The notes under the pieces: generated by a model
What the model saw: only the letters and a program-made list of their open reading frames with translations
Database searches by the model: none
What the model was told of the DNA's origin: nothing
Source: Duganella qianjiadongensis
Lineage (GTDB): Bacteria > Pseudomonadota > Gammaproteobacteria > Burkholderiales > Burkholderiaceae_D
DNA length: 64,000 nucleotides
Direction: 5' to 3'
NCBI RefSeq assembly: GCF_009857915.1
Contig: NZ_WWCM01000006.1
Coordinates: forward strand, 1 to 64,000
Shown here: positions 7,701 to 16,824 of the stretch, piece by piece
Position numbering within the stretch: the first letter of the stretch is position 1
Layout of the letters: the number at the start of each line of letters is the position of its first letter
Made by a program: the position numbers and the translations under genes

Positions 7701-10345
7701 CAGTGTCGGTTCTGCGTGTGGAGTATCAGGCTGTCCACGAGGGACAAGGCGAGGTCGAAATCGAAGTGCTGGACGGCGATGAAGATGGCCTGCACCTGTT
7801 CTGAACCCAGCAGCAAGGCTAGCTGGGGCAGCAAGCCGGATACGTTGTCGGGGTTATAGGTGGCCAGCCCGTCACGCAAAGCCTGTAGCAATTGCGGAAT
7901 CTCCTGTTGTGACGGTGCCGTCAGGGCGGGTTCACTGCTAGCAGGAGCGCTGTGCGTGCTGGCTACCAGTGCCAGCAGCCGGTCGAATTCATGCTGTAGC
8001 TGCTGCGCCTGCAGGCGTGCTTCGGCCAGATCACCGCTTTTGACCGCACGGTCGACATAGGCCGCTAGCTGGGCCAGTTCGCCTAATTGCAGATTGGCCG
8101 CTACGCCTTTCAGTGTGTGTGCCATGCGCCGGGCCAGCTCGGGCGACGGTTCGAGCTGTGCCGCAATGCGCCCACCATCCTTGCCGTGGGCAGTACAGAA
8201 CTCTACCAGAGCCAGCCGATAGACCTCTGCATCGCCCCATAGCCGCAGTGCGCGTGGAAGATTGGCGAACTGCGCTAGCGGTGCCAAGGTGGCAGGTAGT
8301 TCCACGCTGGTGTCGGATGCGACGGTGGCATTGAAATGCCCGCGCCCGACCGGTACCAGCCGCTCCATCTGCTGCAGTATTTCGCCCAGATCGATAGGTT
8401 TGCCCAGAACAATATCCATGCCTGCTTCCAGACAGCGGCGGCGATCTTCGGGCAGCACGCTGGCGGTGAGCGCGATGATGGGCAAGTGCGGAGCTTGGGT
8501 TGCGCGCATCATGCGGATGGCGCGCGTGGCTTCCATGCCATCCATATCGGGCATCATGACGTCCATCAGTACTACGTCGAAATCTTCCCGGATACAGGCG
8601 TCAACGGCTCTATGGCCACTGTCCTGCCAGACTACCTGATGGCCGATCTGAGCGAGGCGAAGCATCAACAGTCGGGCATTGGCGGCCACATCTTCGGCCA
8701 GCAAGATGCGGAAGGCGCGCGGTGCGCTTGCGCTGAGGTCGTTTTCATCGGTGGGCAGTAGCACTTCTGCGCTAGTGCTGTGTATCGCAGGCAATGGCAA
8801 GGTGAAGTGGAAAGTTGAACCCTGCCCGTATGTGCTGTCGGCCCAGATTTTGCCGTGCATGAGCTCCACCAGATGGCGGCAAATGGTGGTGCCCAGGCCG
8901 GTGCCGCCAAAGCGCCGCGTGGTGCTCACATCGGCCTGGGTGAACGATTCGAACACCTTATCCAGCTGTTCTGGCGTCATGCCTATGCCGGTGTCGCGCA
9001 CGGCGAAGTGGATCTGGCCGTCATCGAGTGCCTTCAGCTGCAACGTGATGCCGCCCGCATGGGTGAATTTGATCGCATTGCCCACCAGATTAAGCAGTAT
9101 CTGGCGTATGCGGGTGGGGTCGCCGAGACAGACCGCAGGGACATTCGGGGCAAGGTCCACATGCACGGCCAGTTGCTTGCGGCGGGCATCCTGATCGAGC
9201 AGCTTCAGTACATCGCGCAGCAGCCGTGTCAGGCTGAATGGCAGCCGTTCCAGATCGGTCTTGCCGCCTTCGATCTTGGAGTAATCGAGAATATCGTTGA
9301 TGACAAGGAGCAGGTCGCGTGCCGACTGGTGCACGGTCTGCACATGCTCGCGTGCGGCGCCGGCCACGCTGCCATCGGCCAGCACCAGTTCGGAAAAGCC
9401 GATAATGGCGTTCATGGGCGTGCGGATTTCGTGGCTCATATTGGCTAGAAAACTGGCTTTGGCGCGCGCCGCAGCTTCCGCCTGTTCTTTGGCGCGGCGC
9501 AGATCTTCCTCGATGGTGCGCTGGGCCGTGATGTCGGTGATAAACGCGACGAAATACGGCTGGTCCGGCCCCAGCTTGGTGTTGCCTAGTGCTATAGAGA
9601 CAGGAAAGGTTTCGCCATTGCGGCGCCGTGCCCTGACTTCGCGTTTGATGCCGATGGAGCGATAGCGTAGCGCTGCATCCGTCATGCGGAAATATTTCTG
9701 GTGAGCTTGTCCTTCCCCCTCCGGCAGCAGGCAGGCAACGCTGTTGCCATGTATTTCGGCGTAACTCCAGCCAAACATCTCTTCTGCAGCCGGATTGAAC
9801 ACATCGATGCGCCCTTCCCCATCCGTGGTGATGATCGCGTTGGCGGCGGTCTGCACAATGGCCGACAGTTCGCCCGTCGTGGCGCTGATCTGGCGCTGGA
9901 GCTGATTACGATAGGCCCGCAATTCCTCTTCGGCGCGATGCTTTTCGGTGATGTCGCGCGCAATCTTCGAGGCACCGATCACTTTGCCCTGCCCATCCAG
10001 TATGGGCGAGACGGTGACGGAGACAGCGATCCGGATGCCGCTTTTACAGACGCGCATGGTTTCGAAATGCTCGACCCGCGCGCCCTGCCTGATCTGGCTG
10101 AGGATGGACTGTTCTTCGCTGATTCTATCGGGTGGCAGCAGCAGCTGGATAGACTGGCCGATCATCTCGTCGGCGCGATAGCCGAAGATGTGTTCGGCAG
10201 CAGGATTCCAGCTTGTGACAGTACCTTCCAGCGTCTTGGTGATGATGGCGTCGCTGGAAGATGCGACCAGAGCGGCCAGCAATTCGCGGCTGTGCGCCGA
10301 GAGTTCGGCTTGCTCCGGTTGAACACGCGAGCGGGATACGGGCAT
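7700..10345 (-). CDS. Cytoplasmic PAS-PAS hybrid histidine kinase with receiver and HPt
   Basis: 881 residues from the ATG at 10345; an in-frame TTG at 10363 is an alternative, and neither has a good SD. The order is PAS 1 (about 25-130), PAS 2 (about 160-275), HisKA with [11 protein letters not shown] (His about 305), HATPase, receiver (AEDVAANARLL, then VLMDVMMPDMDGME) and HPt (MAHTLKGVAANL, about 750). There are no membrane segments, so it senses a cytoplasmic signal through PAS domains. The built-in receiver and HPt give a complete phosphorelay that would end on the HD-GYP regulator encoded by the overlapping next gene. The result is a two-gene switch lowering c-di-GMP. Confidence 0.93.
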   Translation of the reverse strand: MPVSRSRVQPEQAELSAHSRELLAALVASSSDAIITKTLEGTVTSWNPAAEHIFGYRADEMIGQSIQLLLPPDRISEEQSILSQIRQGARVEHFETMRVCKSGIRIAVSVTVSPILDGQGKVIGASKIARDITEKHRAEEELRAYRNQLQRQISATTGELSAIVQTAANAIITTDGEGRIDVFNPAAEEMFGWSYAEIHGNSVACLLPEGEGQAHQKYFRMTDAALRYRSIGIKREVRARRRNGETFPVSIALGNTKLGPDQPYFVAFITDITAQRTIEEDLRRAKEQAEAAARAKASFLANMSHEIRTPMNAIIGFSELVLADGSVAGAAREHVQTVHQSARDLLLVINDILDYSKIEGGKTDLERLPFSLTRLLRDVLKLLDQDARRKQLAVHVDLAPNVPAVCLGDPTRIRQILLNLVGNAIKFTHAGGITLQLKALDDGQIHFAVRDTGIGMTPEQLDKVFESFTQADVSTTRRFGGTGLGTTICRHLVELMHGKIWADSTYGQGSTFHFTLPLPAIHSTSAEVLLPTDENDLSASAPRAFRILLAEDVAANARLLMLRLAQIGHQVVWQDSGHRAVDACIREDFDVVLMDVMMPDMDGMEATRAIRMMRATQAPHLPIIALTASVLPEDRRRCLEAGMDIVLGKPIDLGEILQQMERLVPVGRGHFNATVASDTSVELPATLAPLAQFANLPRALRLWGDAEVYRLALVEFCTAHGKDGGRIAAQLEPSPELARRMAHTLKGVAANLQLGELAQLAAYVDRAVKSGDLAEARLQAQQLQHEFDRLLALVASTHSAPASSEPALTAPSQQEIPQLLQALRDGLATYNPDNVSGLLPQLALLLGSEQVQAIFIAVQHFDFDLALSLVDSLILHTQNRH

Positions 10346-10472
10346 AAAGTAGATGTAGAACAATAGCTTATCTACTAACTCTACCTTTTTTGTATGCCGA
10401 AATTATCACCAATTGTCACAATTGCGTAAAGCACAGGTCGATAGTGCGGAAAACGGCATTTACTTCACTGCC

Positions 10473-11315
10473 CTATGTCTGGTGCGGGTTACCGGCCGTC
10501 AGGGCTTGTAGCTCTTCCTGCGTGAAACCGGCGCGCAGACGTGCCTCGATATTGAAAGGGCCGCGTGGTGTGGGGGCGCGATGGCGCTGGGCCAGTTCGG
10601 CGTATGTTGGCCGCAGTTCCAGTCCGCGCTGCAGACAGAGATGGGAAAACCAGCGGTTGCCAATTTCGACGTGCCCCACTTCGTCGCGCAGGATAATGTC
10701 GAGGATGGCTGCTGCGGCCTGATCACCCGCCTGCGCAAGTTTGGCGCGCAAAGGCGGGATAGCGTCGAGTCCGCGTGCTTCCAGCGTGCGTGGCACCAGT
10801 GCCATGCGCGCCATCACATCGCCGCGCGTGCGATCAACCATCTCCCATAGGCTGTCATGGGCAGGGAAGTCGCCGTAGGCGTAGCCCAGTTGCTGCAGAT
10901 GGCTGGCCAGCAGGTGGAAATGACTGGCCTCTTCATTGGCAACGCGCAGCCAGTCAACATAGTATTCGGCCGGCATGGCCGCAAAGCGCCAGAGCGCATC
11001 GAGTGCCAGATTGATGGCGTTGAATTCGATGTGACTGAGTGCATGGATCAGCATGCCACGCCCGACGCTGGTCGCCATGGAGCGCCGTCCCACCGCCAGC
11101 GGAGGCACCAGTTCCGGCCGTTCCGGACGGCCCGGAATGCTGCCTTGCGTGGCTAGCTCGGCCTGTTCGTCCAGCTGCAAGTCGCCCGCCAGCCATGCAC
11201 CATGCATGGCGTGCACTGCCGCTACCTTTGCCGCCGGATCATTTAGCAGCAGGCAGGCCAGCGCATACTGGCGCAATTCGGTGGGATGGCTAGGCGTATC
11301 GGGGCGGGCTGGCAT
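10473..11315 (-). CDS. DUF455 family ferritin-like protein
   Basis: About 280 residues from the ATG at 11315. The longer frame to 11543 would run over the start of the divergent gene and is low complexity. The family (COG2833) has a ferritin-like four-helix fold. Visible E..H metal-ligand motifs are ANEEASHFHLL and RDEVGHVEIG, with HIEFNAINLALD earlier. A di-iron site is likely; the reaction is unknown, though some relatives are annotated as tRNA-hydroxylase-like. No clear ribosome binding site precedes the chosen ATG, so the start is uncertain. It lies head-to-head with the beta-lactamase-fold gene. Confidence 0.82.
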   Translation of the reverse strand: MPARPDTPSHPTELRQYALACLLLNDPAAKVAAVHAMHGAWLAGDLQLDEQAELATQGSIPGRPERPELVPPLAVGRRSMATSVGRGMLIHALSHIEFNAINLALDALWRFAAMPAEYYVDWLRVANEEASHFHLLASHLQQLGYAYGDFPAHDSLWEMVDRTRGDVMARMALVPRTLEARGLDAIPPLRAKLAQAGDQAAAAILDIILRDEVGHVEIGNRWFSHLCLQRGLELRPTYAELAQRHRAPTPRGPFNIEARLRAGFTQEELQALTAGNPHQT

Positions 11316-11428
11316 GGCGGGAAGCGGGACGGCAAAAGGCGGCAGTGTACCATCTGCAGCGGTGGTTTTCTTGGCAGCCGCTGCCCTGTCACAGTATGCT
11401 AAGGCCTTTGAACCCTTGAGGACTGACG

Positions 11429-12712
11429 ATGGCGCGAGTGCTGAGTGGCCTGTTGGCCGTGTTCTGGATGTCGCTGGCGCAGGCCCGGACGGGAGCACTG
11501 GAGCACGAACTGGAGGCCGTGGTACACGATACGGCCATGCCACTGTCCAGCCTGTCTGTGCTAGCCATACGGTCCGGCCAGCTCGACTTCAGTTATCAGT
11601 CGGGCGCGCGCCAGATGGGGGCGGGCGCTGGGGCGGTAGATGCGCACACGCTGTACCGCATAGCCTCGGTGTCCAAGATGGTGACAGCCATGGGCGTGAT
11701 GAAGCTGATCGAACAGGGCAAACTTGATCTGGATAGCGATATTTCGCGCTATTTGGGCTATTCCCTGCGCAATCCGGCGTTTCCCGACCTGGCCATTACT
11801 TTGCGCATGTTGCTCAGCCATACTTCCAGCCTGCGCGACGGTGCCGGCTATTACTGGGCTGGCAGCACGACTTTGCGTAGCGTCGTGACACGCGCTACGC
11901 CCGCCATGTGGAGCAGCATGGCGGCGCCGGGCCAGTATTTCACCTACGCGAATCTGAACTGGGGCATCATCGGCACCATCATGGAACAGGTGACGGGCGA
12001 GCGTTTCGATCTGCTCATGCAGCGGCTGCTGCTGCAACCGATGGGCATTAGCGGTGGCTACTACCCTGCCCGCTTCAGCGATGCCGAGCTGGCGAATCTG
12101 GCGACGCTGTACCGCAAACGCACCACGGATACGGAGGTGTGGGATAGCGCCGGAGCGTGGCTAGCACAGGCGGATGAACCCGGCGTAGCGTTGCGCAGTG
12201 CGGCCAGTGTTCCTGCCAGCTATCAGCCGGGCCAGAATGCGACGCTGTTCAGCCCCACGGGCGGCTTGCGCATTTCCGCGCACGGCCTCGGCCAGCTGAT
12301 GCTGATGCTGATCCAGCGCGGACAATACCAGGGGCGCACCATACTCGAGCCGGCCAGCATACGGCTGATGTTCAGTCAGCAATGGCTGTCTGATGGCCGC
12401 AATGGCGATACCGAGCAAGGGCAATACGGCAGCTGGGGGCTGGGCGGGCAGCGTTTCGGCATGCTCGAGAATGGCCGCGACCGTCTTGTGGAGGACAGCG
12501 CTTTCCACGCCGTGGGCCATCTGGGCGAGGCCTATGGCCTGCTCTCCACCTTTGCGGTCGACCTGGAACGCGGCAACGGCATGGTAGTGCTGATCGGCGG
12601 CGTGGGACGCGATCCCGCGCTGCATCCGGGGCGCTATTCTGCACTGACCTGTAGCGAGGAACGTATCCTGACTGCGCTCTACCGCCATATCACGCGGCCA
12701 ACGCAGCCATGA
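11429..12712 (+). CDS. Periplasmic serine hydrolase of the beta-lactamase / class C family
   Basis: 427 residues with a signal peptide (MARVLSGLLAVFWMSLAQA, cut about residue 19). The catalytic SxxK motif is in ASVSKM and the YxN motif in YANLNWG. An HTSSL segment and a C-terminal HLGEAYG region are also present. The family includes DD-peptidases, esterases and class C beta-lactamases. The sequence does not tell which substrate is used, and a role as a resistance enzyme should not be assumed. GAGG lies eight bases before the ATG. It is divergent from the DUF455 gene. Confidence 0.85.
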   Translation: MARVLSGLLAVFWMSLAQARTGALEHELEAVVHDTAMPLSSLSVLAIRSGQLDFSYQSGARQMGAGAGAVDAHTLYRIASVSKMVTAMGVMKLIEQGKLDLDSDISRYLGYSLRNPAFPDLAITLRMLLSHTSSLRDGAGYYWAGSTTLRSVVTRATPAMWSSMAAPGQYFTYANLNWGIIGTIMEQVTGERFDLLMQRLLLQPMGISGGYYPARFSDAELANLATLYRKRTTDTEVWDSAGAWLAQADEPGVALRSAASVPASYQPGQNATLFSPTGGLRISAHGLGQLMLMLIQRGQYQGRTILEPASIRLMFSQQWLSDGRNGDTEQGQYGSWGLGGQRFGMLENGRDRLVEDSAFHAVGHLGEAYGLLSTFAVDLERGNGMVVLIGGVGRDPALHPGRYSALTCSEERILTALYRHITRPTQP

Positions 12713-12764
12713 AGGCGATGCTAGGTTCTCCGGTAACTCATCCCAATCCTACAAGCACGTGGGC

Positions 12765-12786
12765 GGCGCACTGATACCTGTGCGCC
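12765..12786 (+). terminator. Weak stem-loop after the serine hydrolase gene
   Basis: GGCGCAC and GTGCGCC pair across an eight-base loop, about 50 bases past the stop codon. No U-run follows, so intrinsic termination is doubtful. Confidence 0.3.
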
Positions 12787-12857
12787 TAGGCTTGCTTCAT
12801 GATGAGTCGTATCCCGTCACCTGCTGAACGGGCCACTGTAACTACATGGAGACTATC

Positions 12858-13379
12858 ATGAGCTATCTCGACCGCGATACCTATGGCATTTATAACGATA
12901 ATGCAGACGACAGCGGCCCCGGCCCGCGGCTGATGGGTGCAGATACCCTGATCGGCGAAGACGTGTACAACCGTCAGGATGAGGACCTGGGCGATATCAA
13001 GGAAATCATGCTCGACATGCAGCAGGGCCGGGTGGCCTACGCTGTGCTGTCCTTTGGCGGCTGGCTGGGTATGGGCGACAAGCTGTTCGCCGTGCCATGG
13101 GAAGCCCTGCAACTGGATACGGCAAACCGACGCTTTCTGCTCGACGTTTCCAAGGAGCACCTGAAAAATGCACCAGGCCTCGACAAGGATCACTGGCCGG
13201 ACATGGCAAGCACGGAGTTCGGCACGGAGATCCACAGCTTCTACCACACCCAGCAGAATGTTGGCGGTGCGCGTACCGCTAGCGGAAGCGTCATGGGTAG
13301 CGGCAGTACCAGCCTGCAGAGCGATCCCGGCTATAGCGGCAAGGTCGAAACTGGCTCCGGCCGCGGCGGCAATCTATAA
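12858..13379 (+). CDS. PRC-barrel domain protein
   Basis: 173 residues starting at the second possible ATG, which has GGAG six bases upstream; the ATG at 12846 lacks one. The PRC-barrel core spans about residues 25-95 (GADTLIGEDVYN, then EDLGDIKEIMLD, then GRVAYAVLSFGG). The C-terminal 40 residues are rich in Gly and Ser (GSVMGSGSTS) and probably disordered. Such proteins are cytoplasmic, often stress-linked, and their binding partners are unknown. It is monocistronic. Confidence 0.82.
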   Translation: MSYLDRDTYGIYNDNADDSGPGPRLMGADTLIGEDVYNRQDEDLGDIKEIMLDMQQGRVAYAVLSFGGWLGMGDKLFAVPWEALQLDTANRRFLLDVSKEHLKNAPGLDKDHWPDMASTEFGTEIHSFYHTQQNVGGARTASGSVMGSGSTSLQSDPGYSGKVETGSGRGGNL

Positions 13380-13398
13380 AACGGCATCGTTGGCGCTG

Positions 13399-13429
13399 GC
13401 GGCACTGCACCATGATGAGGCAGTGCCGC
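13399..13429 (+). terminator. Stem-loop after the PRC-barrel gene
   Basis: GCGGCACTGC and GCAGTGCCGC form a 10-bp perfect stem with an 11-base loop, 20 bases after the stop. A short T-run (13442-13446) comes too late for a classic terminator, but the structure is a good candidate for stopping transcription before the Anbu operon. Confidence 0.5.
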
Positions 13430-13458
13430 GCTGCAAACTTCGTTTTTACGGATAGGCT

Positions 13459-13540
13459 TCACCATCTGGTGTATTCGGTTTGGTGATGGCGTGATGGCGT
13501 CGCACCAAAATCGGGCATTCCCACTGGCACGCTTCTTGAT
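13459..13540 (+). promoter_or_regulatory. Candidate control region of the Anbu operon (sigma-54-like site and inverted repeat)
   Basis: TGGCAC (13525-13530), five bases, then TTGAT (13536-13540) matches the sigma-54 -24/-12 pattern, except that the -12 GC is GA. Upstream, TCACCA (13459-13464) and TGGTGA (13481-13486) form an inverted repeat whose half-sites are 22 bp centre to centre, two helical turns, as expected of an activator dimer site. Both are weak on their own; a sigma-70 promoter is not excluded. Confidence 0.3.
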
Positions 13541-13564
13541 ACTAGAGAAGCGTACTCATCTGGG

Positions 13565-15004
13565 ATGTTCGATATGCCAAAATTCTTCAATGAAATGACT
13601 GCAGACGGTCTCGCGCATGACGCCAGCGCCGAGCTTAGGGAGCACTATCGTGAATTCTGCGGCTGGCTTCAGCGCCAGTCGCGTGAAACCATAGAACGGA
13701 AGCGGGCCGAAGCTGACCTGACGTTCCGCCGCGTCGGCATTACGTTCGCTGTTTATGGCGATGATGCGGGCACCGAGCGCCTGATTCCGTTCGATACCAT
13801 TCCCCGCATTATCCCCGCCCACGAATGGCAGCAGTTACAGGCCGGACTAGTGCAGCGTGTGCAGGCACTGAATATGTTCATTCATGACATCTATCATGAG
13901 CAGAACATTATCCGCGCCGGCATCATTCCCGCCGAACAGATCTATCAGAACGCCCAGTATCGCCCTGAAATGCAGGGTATTAATGTGGCTTCCGACATCT
14001 ACGCCCATATCGCCGGGGTGGACATCGTGCGTGCCGGTCAGGGGGAATTCTATGTGCTTGAGGATAATCTGCGCGTGCCTTCCGGCGTGTCGTACATGCT
14101 GGAAGACCGCAAGATGATGATGCGGCTATTCCCCGAACTGTTTGCCCGCAACCGGATTGCACCGGTGGATCACTACCCTGACTTGCTGCTGGATAATCTG
14201 CGTTCGGTCGCGCCCATGGGCATTAACGATCCTACGGTGGTGGTCATGACGCCGGGCATGTACAACTCGGCCTACTTCGAACACGCTTTCCTCGCCCAGC
14301 AGATGGGCGTGGAACTGGTGGAAGGCAAAGACCTGTTTGTCAGCGACAACACCGTGTTTATGCGCACCACGCGCGGACCCAAACGGGTAGATGTGATCTA
14401 CCGCCGGCTGGACGACGACTTCCTTGATCCCCTCGCCTTCCGGCCGGATTCTTCGCTGGGCGTGCCGGGTCTGCTGTCGGTGTACCGGGCGGGCCGGGTG
14501 ACGCTGGCCAACGCCATCGGCACCGGTGTAGCCGATGATAAGTCCATCTACCCTTATGTGCCGGACATGATCAAGTTCTATCTGTCCGAAGCGCCTATCC
14601 TGAACAACGTGCCGACCTACCAGTGCCGTAAGCCGGAAGATCTGGCCTATACGCTGGCCCATCTGCCGGAACTGGTGGTCAAGGAAGTGCATGGCGCAGG
14701 CGGCTACGGCATGCTGGTGGGCCCTGCTTCGAGCAAGCAGCAGATCGAAGATTTCCGCCAGCGTCTGCTGGCGCGGCCTGACGGCTATATTGCCCAGCCC
14801 ACGCTGGCGCTGTCGGCCTGCCCTACCTACGTCGACGAAGGCATCGCGCCGCGCCACATCGATCTGCGGCCATTCGTGCTGTCGGGGAAAACCATCGCCA
14901 TGGTGCCGGGTGGTCTTACCCGCGTCGCCTTGCAGGAAGGGTCGCTCGTCGTCAATTCTTCGCAGGGTGGCGGCACCAAAGACACCTGGGTACTGGAACG
15001 TTAA
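13565..15004 (+). CDS. Circularly permuted ATP-grasp family protein (COG2308)
   Basis: 479 residues, the full length of the DUF404/DUF407 'circularly permuted ATP-grasp type 2' family. Visible features are KRRAEADLTFRR-type start region, FIHDIYHEQNI, the VLEDNLRVPSGVSYMLE segment, and late KEVHGAGGYGM and HIDLRPFVLSG strands that should bind ATP and metal. This is the first gene of the conserved four-gene cluster with alpha-E protein, transglutaminase and Anbu. Such ATP-grasp enzymes are thought to form peptide or amide bonds, possibly making or tagging a peptide handled by the other members (inference). The ATG at 13574 is an alternative start with GGGA eight bases upstream. Confidence 0.88.
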   Translation: MFDMPKFFNEMTADGLAHDASAELREHYREFCGWLQRQSRETIERKRAEADLTFRRVGITFAVYGDDAGTERLIPFDTIPRIIPAHEWQQLQAGLVQRVQALNMFIHDIYHEQNIIRAGIIPAEQIYQNAQYRPEMQGINVASDIYAHIAGVDIVRAGQGEFYVLEDNLRVPSGVSYMLEDRKMMMRLFPELFARNRIAPVDHYPDLLLDNLRSVAPMGINDPTVVVMTPGMYNSAYFEHAFLAQQMGVELVEGKDLFVSDNTVFMRTTRGPKRVDVIYRRLDDDFLDPLAFRPDSSLGVPGLLSVYRAGRVTLANAIGTGVADDKSIYPYVPDMIKFYLSEAPILNNVPTYQCRKPEDLAYTLAHLPELVVKEVHGAGGYGMLVGPASSKQQIEDFRQRLLARPDGYIAQPTLALSACPTYVDEGIAPRHIDLRPFVLSGKTIAMVPGGLTRVALQEGSLVVNSSQGGGTKDTWVLER

Positions 15005-15013
15005 GGAGATACT

Positions 15014-15964
15014 ATGCTGAGCCGCACCGCCGATCATTTGTTCTGGATGGCCCGCTACACGGAGCGCGCCGAAAATACTGCCCGCATGCTCGATGTGAAT
15101 GTGCAGACCTCGATGCTGCCCCAATCGGAAGCAGAAACTGCCCAGGGCTGGCGCGCCATGCTGGGCATTTCCGAGCTACAGCATGCTTTTGATCAGAAGT
15201 ACCGTACGCTGGAAGGACGTGCCGTAATCGATTTCATGGTGCGTGATCCGGCCAATCCTTCCTCCATCGTGGCATGTTTGACGGAAGCGCGCGAAAATGC
15301 CCGGGCCGTGCGCGGTACGCTCACCACCGAAGTGTGGGAAATCCAGAACCAGACCTGGCTGGATATGCAGCAGCATCTGAAAGGCGAACTGCTGGAAAGC
15401 GACCCCAGCAAATTCTTCGAGTGGGTGAAATACCGCTCTCACCTGTCACGCGGAGTCACCGTCGGCACCATGCTGCGTGACGAGGCTGTGCACTTTATCC
15501 GCCTTGGCACTTTCCTTGAACGGGCCGACAATACTGCGCGCATCCTGGATGTGAAGTTTCACGGCGGCGCTGCGGAACCGGCTGGCGATGCCATGACGCA
15601 GCGCGACTTCTACTACTGGGGCGCGCTGCTACGGTCCGTATCGGGCTTCGAAATCTACCGCAAGGTATATCGCGATGTGATCACGCCGGCCAGGATAGCC
15701 GAATTGCTGATGCTGCGCAGCGATATGCCGCGTTCGCTGCTGGCCTGCATGGATGAAGTACTACTCAATCTGCGCGCGGTGCATAACGAGGTTTCGGCAG
15801 ATACGGAGCGCTATGCGGGCCGCCTGCATGCTCAGTTGCAGTTTGGTAAGATCGATGATCTGCTAGCCGAGGGTCTGCACGATACGCTGACCGCCTTCCT
15901 CGCCGATATCAATGAACTGGGTAACCGCATCAGCCGCGACTTCCTCGTGCCGCTGGCGGCTTGA
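15014..15964 (+). CDS. Alpha-E domain protein (DUF403, COG2307)
   Basis: 316 residues, all-helical alpha-E family. The opening MLSRTADHLFWMARYTERAE and the internal repeat-like FIRLGTFLERADNTARILD are typical of the family. AAGGAGATACT immediately before the ATG gives one of the strongest ribosome binding sites in the window. The gene follows the ATP-grasp gene by nine bases and almost always accompanies it, so the two products probably act as a pair. No catalytic motif is obvious and its own reaction is not known. Confidence 0.88.
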   Translation: MLSRTADHLFWMARYTERAENTARMLDVNVQTSMLPQSEAETAQGWRAMLGISELQHAFDQKYRTLEGRAVIDFMVRDPANPSSIVACLTEARENARAVRGTLTTEVWEIQNQTWLDMQQHLKGELLESDPSKFFEWVKYRSHLSRGVTVGTMLRDEAVHFIRLGTFLERADNTARILDVKFHGGAAEPAGDAMTQRDFYYWGALLRSVSGFEIYRKVYRDVITPARIAELLMLRSDMPRSLLACMDEVLLNLRAVHNEVSADTERYAGRLHAQLQFGKIDDLLAEGLHDTLTAFLADINELGNRISRDFLVPLAA

Positions 15965-15978
15965 GCGGGAGGCTGAAT

Positions 15979-16782
15979 ATGCACCTGACGATACGGCATG
16001 AGACTGTGTACAGCTATAGTTCGCCGCTGGCATACACCATCCAGCAACTGCACCTGACGCCGCGCAGCGACCCCCAGCAACGCGTGCTTGCATGGGAATT
16101 GAGCCTGCCGGGCTCAGTGCATGCCTATACCGACGCCTATGCCAACCCGTCGCATATGATGACGCTGGCAACGCCACACACGCAGTTGCAGATCATCGCC
16201 GGCGGCGTGGTGGAAACCAGTTTGCCGCCGCAGGGGCGTATCAGTACCAACGAATCGTTGTCGCCGCTGGTGTTTACCGTGCCGACCCGTCTCACCGAAG
16301 CGGGAACGGAGGTGCAGCAGCTGTCTGCTAGCTGTCTGGGCAAGGCGCCAGCCACGACGGGCCGCTTGCTGCGCTTGAGCGAACACATCCTGCATGGGGT
16401 GCGCTATCAGACGGGCGCTACCGAAGTAGGCAGTACGGCAACGCAGGCACTGCAGCTGGGCCAGGGGGTGTGTCAGGATCATGCCCACGTGTTCATCGCG
16501 TGCTGTCATGCGGCAGGCATACCGGCACGCTACGTTTCCGGCTATATCGATCCCGAGAACACCGGGCATGCGGCCAGCCATGCGTGGGTGGACGGCTGGG
16601 TGGAAGATGGCGATTACACGGGCTGGGTGAGTATCGACGTGACGCACGCACGGCTGATGACGGATGCGTATTGCCGGCTGGCGGTGGGGCGCGACTACGA
16701 AGGCGCTGCGCCTATCCGCGGCGTGCGCCGGGGTGGCGGCACGGAATCGATGCGTGTGCAGGTTGAGATTGTGCCGCAGTAG
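15979..16782 (+). CDS. Transglutaminase-like cysteine protease family protein
   Basis: 267 residues from the ATG at 15979, which has GGGAGG seven bases upstream; a TTG at 15961 is less likely. The N-terminal 'bacterial transglutaminase-like N' part (MHLTIRHETVYSYSSPL) precedes the catalytic domain. Cys165 (GVCQDHAH), His201 (SHAWVDGW) and Asp220 (SIDVTHA) form the expected papain-like triad. There is no signal peptide, so it acts in the cytoplasm with its operon partners. In this conserved neighbourhood it may hydrolyse or transfer a peptide made by the ATP-grasp enzyme (inference). It is 14 bases from the alpha-E gene. Confidence 0.9.
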   Translation: MHLTIRHETVYSYSSPLAYTIQQLHLTPRSDPQQRVLAWELSLPGSVHAYTDAYANPSHMMTLATPHTQLQIIAGGVVETSLPPQGRISTNESLSPLVFTVPTRLTEAGTEVQQLSASCLGKAPATTGRLLRLSEHILHGVRYQTGATEVGSTATQALQLGQGVCQDHAHVFIACCHAAGIPARYVSGYIDPENTGHAASHAWVDGWVEDGDYTGWVSIDVTHARLMTDAYCRLAVGRDYEGAAPIRGVRRGGGTESMRVQVEIVPQ

Positions 16783-16824
16783 ACGCGGTAGAATGATGGT
16801 TCTTTAAACAGATGGTTGGTCACG

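Noticed and set aside
11429-12712. An antibiotic-resistance beta-lactamase
   Set aside because: SxxK and YxN motifs define the broad serine hydrolase family only; nothing specific to AmpC-type enzymes or mobile context is visible.
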